Below, piece by piece: positions 62,458-64,000 of a stretch of 64,000 nucleotides of DNA. A program made the position numbers and the translations under genes. The notes under the pieces are model-generated. The model was not told the DNA's origin and ran no database searches. It was given only the letters and a program-made list of their open reading frames with translations. Positions within the stretch are counted from its first letter, which is position 1. Each line of letters starts with the position of its first letter. The DNA lies in assembly GCA_963693365.1 (NCBI GenBank), contig CAVNZM010000008.1, positions 6,448,001 to 6,512,000 of the forward strand. The letters run 5' to 3'. This DNA is from Amoebidium appalachense. Lineage: Eukaryota; Ichthyosporea.

Positions 62458-64000
62458 TCAGCACATGTTGAGCATCCCCACGGCCTTGGTGAAGAAAGAG
62501 GCAGACAGGGCCTTGGTGAACATGTCGGCCTTGTAACAGTTGTCAGCAGAAGCCACCGGGACCACAGTGATGTTGCCCAGCAGGTGATGTTCCTTGACGG
62601 AGCAGTAGCGGACGTCGATGTGCTTGGACTTGGGCTTAACCCCCAGGGTGTCCAGCAGGGCCCGGGCAGACTCATTGTCCCCATGGATGGGCACCGGGGT
62701 GGGCTCATCGATAGGATTAAGGCCCAGGTCGTCCATCACATAGTTGAGCCATATGGCCTCGTTCGTAGCAGCAGACATGGCCACAAATTCAGCCTCAGTG
62801 GAGCTGTGGGTGGTGATGGACTGGAGCCGAGACACCCAGGACACAGGGGAGGAGTTGATGAAGAAGACATAGCCCGTGGTGGAGCGCCGGGTGTCGCGGT
62901 CCTCGGCGTAGTCGGAGTCGGAGTAGCCAACAAGGGTGGGGGGGCCGGGACGGTAGACAATACCCAGGTCGATGGTGGCCAGCAGGTAGCTTACAACTCT
63001 GGTAGCCATAGTCCAGTGGGTGACGGTGGGCGCATGAATGTGTCGAGTAAGGACTCCCAGAGCCTGGGAAATGTCGGGGCGGGTGGTACGCGCAATCCAC
63101 AGCAGGGCACCGACCAGGCTGGCATAGTCCTCCTTCTTGCTGTGGGCTGGGGTCTTGTTGCTTTCACTGGCCTGGCCCGGGACGATGGGGGTCTTGGTGC
63201 CGGACATGTGGGTGAGACGAAAACGGGCAGCCAAGTCGATGATGTGTTGACGATGGCCCAGACGCAGAGACCCGTCCTCCAGCCAGGTAAGAGTGTGCCC
63301 GATGAGCAGGGTAGGACGACCCAGGTCCTTGGCAGAGAAACGAGCATCCAGCTTGGTGAAAAAATCGTCGATGAGCGCATCAGTGGCGGCCGTCACGGTG
63401 AAGTCATCCACGTAGGCAGCAAGGGCAATAAACGTTGGGGTCCCGGCATTCTTGATGAACAGGCACGGGTCAGCAGCACTCACAATGAAGCCTTGGTCGA
63501 GGAGATGGTCACGGAGGGCCTCATACCACTGGCGCGGTGCCTGTTTTAGGCCGTAGAGCGCCTTGTGGAGCAAGCCGACAGCATGGGGGGCCGAGGGGTT
63601 GACGAAGCCAGGGGGCTGCTCAATGTAGATGGTCTCGTTGACGGTGCCGTTGAGGAATGCTGTGTTGACGTCGATGTGGCGCAGAGGCAGACCTTGGGCC
63701 ACGGAGGTAGCCAAAACCAGCCGGATGGTAGCCAGCGCAGCCACAGGTGACTCGGTGACGAAATAGTCCTGGCCAGGCTGCTGGTAGTTGCCCCGGGCCA
63801 CAAGCCGGGCCTTGAAAGCAGTGACGTTGCCGACGTTGTCCTGCTTGACCGTAAAGACCCAGCCGACCGGAATGACAGTGGAGCCATCCTCTGGACGGGG
63901 CACAAGGGTGAAGGTGCCGTTGTCTTCCAGGGCCTTGAGCTCACGGTGTGCAGCCTCCTCCCATTTCAGACGCTGGGGACTCTTGAGTGCAGCCCGGACA
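62458..64000 (-). CDS. Copia reverse transcriptase and RNase H, partial (runs off the window)
   Basis: Open on minus from the window end to a stop at 62458, about 514 codons. Starts ALKSPQRLKWEEAAHRELKA, the usual entry of Copia RT (RVT_2). Then VGWVFTVKQDN, the first catalytic Asp in RHIDVNTAFLNG, YGLKQAPRQWYEAL, the YVDD box in LAAYVDDFTV, RNase H motifs GYSDSDYAED, STEAEFVAMS and KSKHIDVRY, and ADMFTKAL near the end. No frameshift is seen, unlike the first Copia. Integrase and gag lie beyond 64000. The following PPT and LTR (62272) are consistent with an intact 3' half. Confidence -1.
   Translation of the reverse strand, partial: VRAALKSPQRLKWEEAAHRELKALEDNGTFTLVPRPEDGSTVIPVGWVFTVKQDNVGNVTAFKARLVARGNYQQPGQDYFVTESPVAALATIRLVLATSVAQGLPLRHIDVNTAFLNGTVNETIYIEQPPGFVNPSAPHAVGLLHKALYGLKQAPRQWYEALRDHLLDQGFIVSAADPCLFIKNAGTPTFIALAAYVDDFTVTAATDALIDDFFTKLDARFSAKDLGRPTLLIGHTLTWLEDGSLRLGHRQHIIDLAARFRLTHMSGTKTPIVPGQASESNKTPAHSKKEDYASLVGALLWIARTTRPDISQALGVLTRHIHAPTVTHWTMATRVVSYLLATIDLGIVYRPGPPTLVGYSDSDYAEDRDTRRSTTGYVFFINSSPVSWVSRLQSITTHSSTEAEFVAMSAATNEAIWLNYVMDDLGLNPIDEPTPVPIHGDNESARALLDTLGVKPKSKHIDVRYCSVKEHHLLGNITVVPVASADNCYKADMFTKALSASFFTKAVGMLNMC

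Noticed and set aside
62428-63549. 373-codon plus-strand ORF
   Set aside because: Antisense of the Copia RT/RNase H frame, which carries YVDD and RNase H motifs on minus.

Overview
This is a eukaryotic nuclear window: three intron-rich housekeeping genes with GT-AG introns, separated and interrupted by retrotransposons and very long simple repeats. I rebuilt every exon by hand from family homology plus splice phase, and all three coding sums come out divisible by three. The organism is probably a unicellular opisthokont or holozoan-like protist. That is inferred from an ERGIC-53-type lectin with a coiled coil and C-terminal KKxx signal and from a fungal/animal-like mitochondrial EF-Tu. The lineage is not proven, and no rRNA, mitochondrial or CRISPR sequence is present.

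Layout. 163-12747 (minus): complete 14-exon LMAN1/ERGIC-53-like cargo lectin; its first intron holds a MITE with TA target duplications. 13150-20720: a decayed non-LTR retrotransposon (minus) split by a Copia element (15427-20456, plus) that lacks its 5' end and is flanked by a 32-bp duplication. 21053-24604: a young non-autonomous LTR retrotransposon with 480-bp LTRs that look identical and a GGTGC target duplication. 25365-26027 (minus): an unrecognised single-exon ORF with one membrane segment. 26-30.9 kb: gene-poor, with a cluster of GGAAATTTCC-like palindromes. 30924-45537 (plus): complete 18-exon USP5/isopeptidase T, apparently with an extra N-terminal UBA domain. 48482-49452 (minus): a frameshifted gene joining a USP7-type HUBL domain to a BTB-BACK module. 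51128-58976 (plus): complete 11-exon mitochondrial EF-Tu (TUFM) with a presequence. 59816-64000 (minus): a 5'-truncated non-LTR RT, a gag start, a Copia LTR, and a Copia RT/RNase H that runs off the window end.

The genes do not form a functional cluster: one acts in ER-Golgi cargo transport, one in ubiquitin-chain recycling, one in mitochondrial translation. What they share is intron style. Introns are full of (GT)n, (CA)n, poly-G and poly-C, and several splice sites sit directly in (GT)n or (CA)n. They also carry a dispersed repeat family ending in poly-C. Every copy I found is inside an intron and in the sense orientation of its host gene, which is the most unusual signal in the window.

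Limits: positions were read by eye, LTR edges are approximate where stated, and homopolymer-associated frameshifts could be assembly errors.
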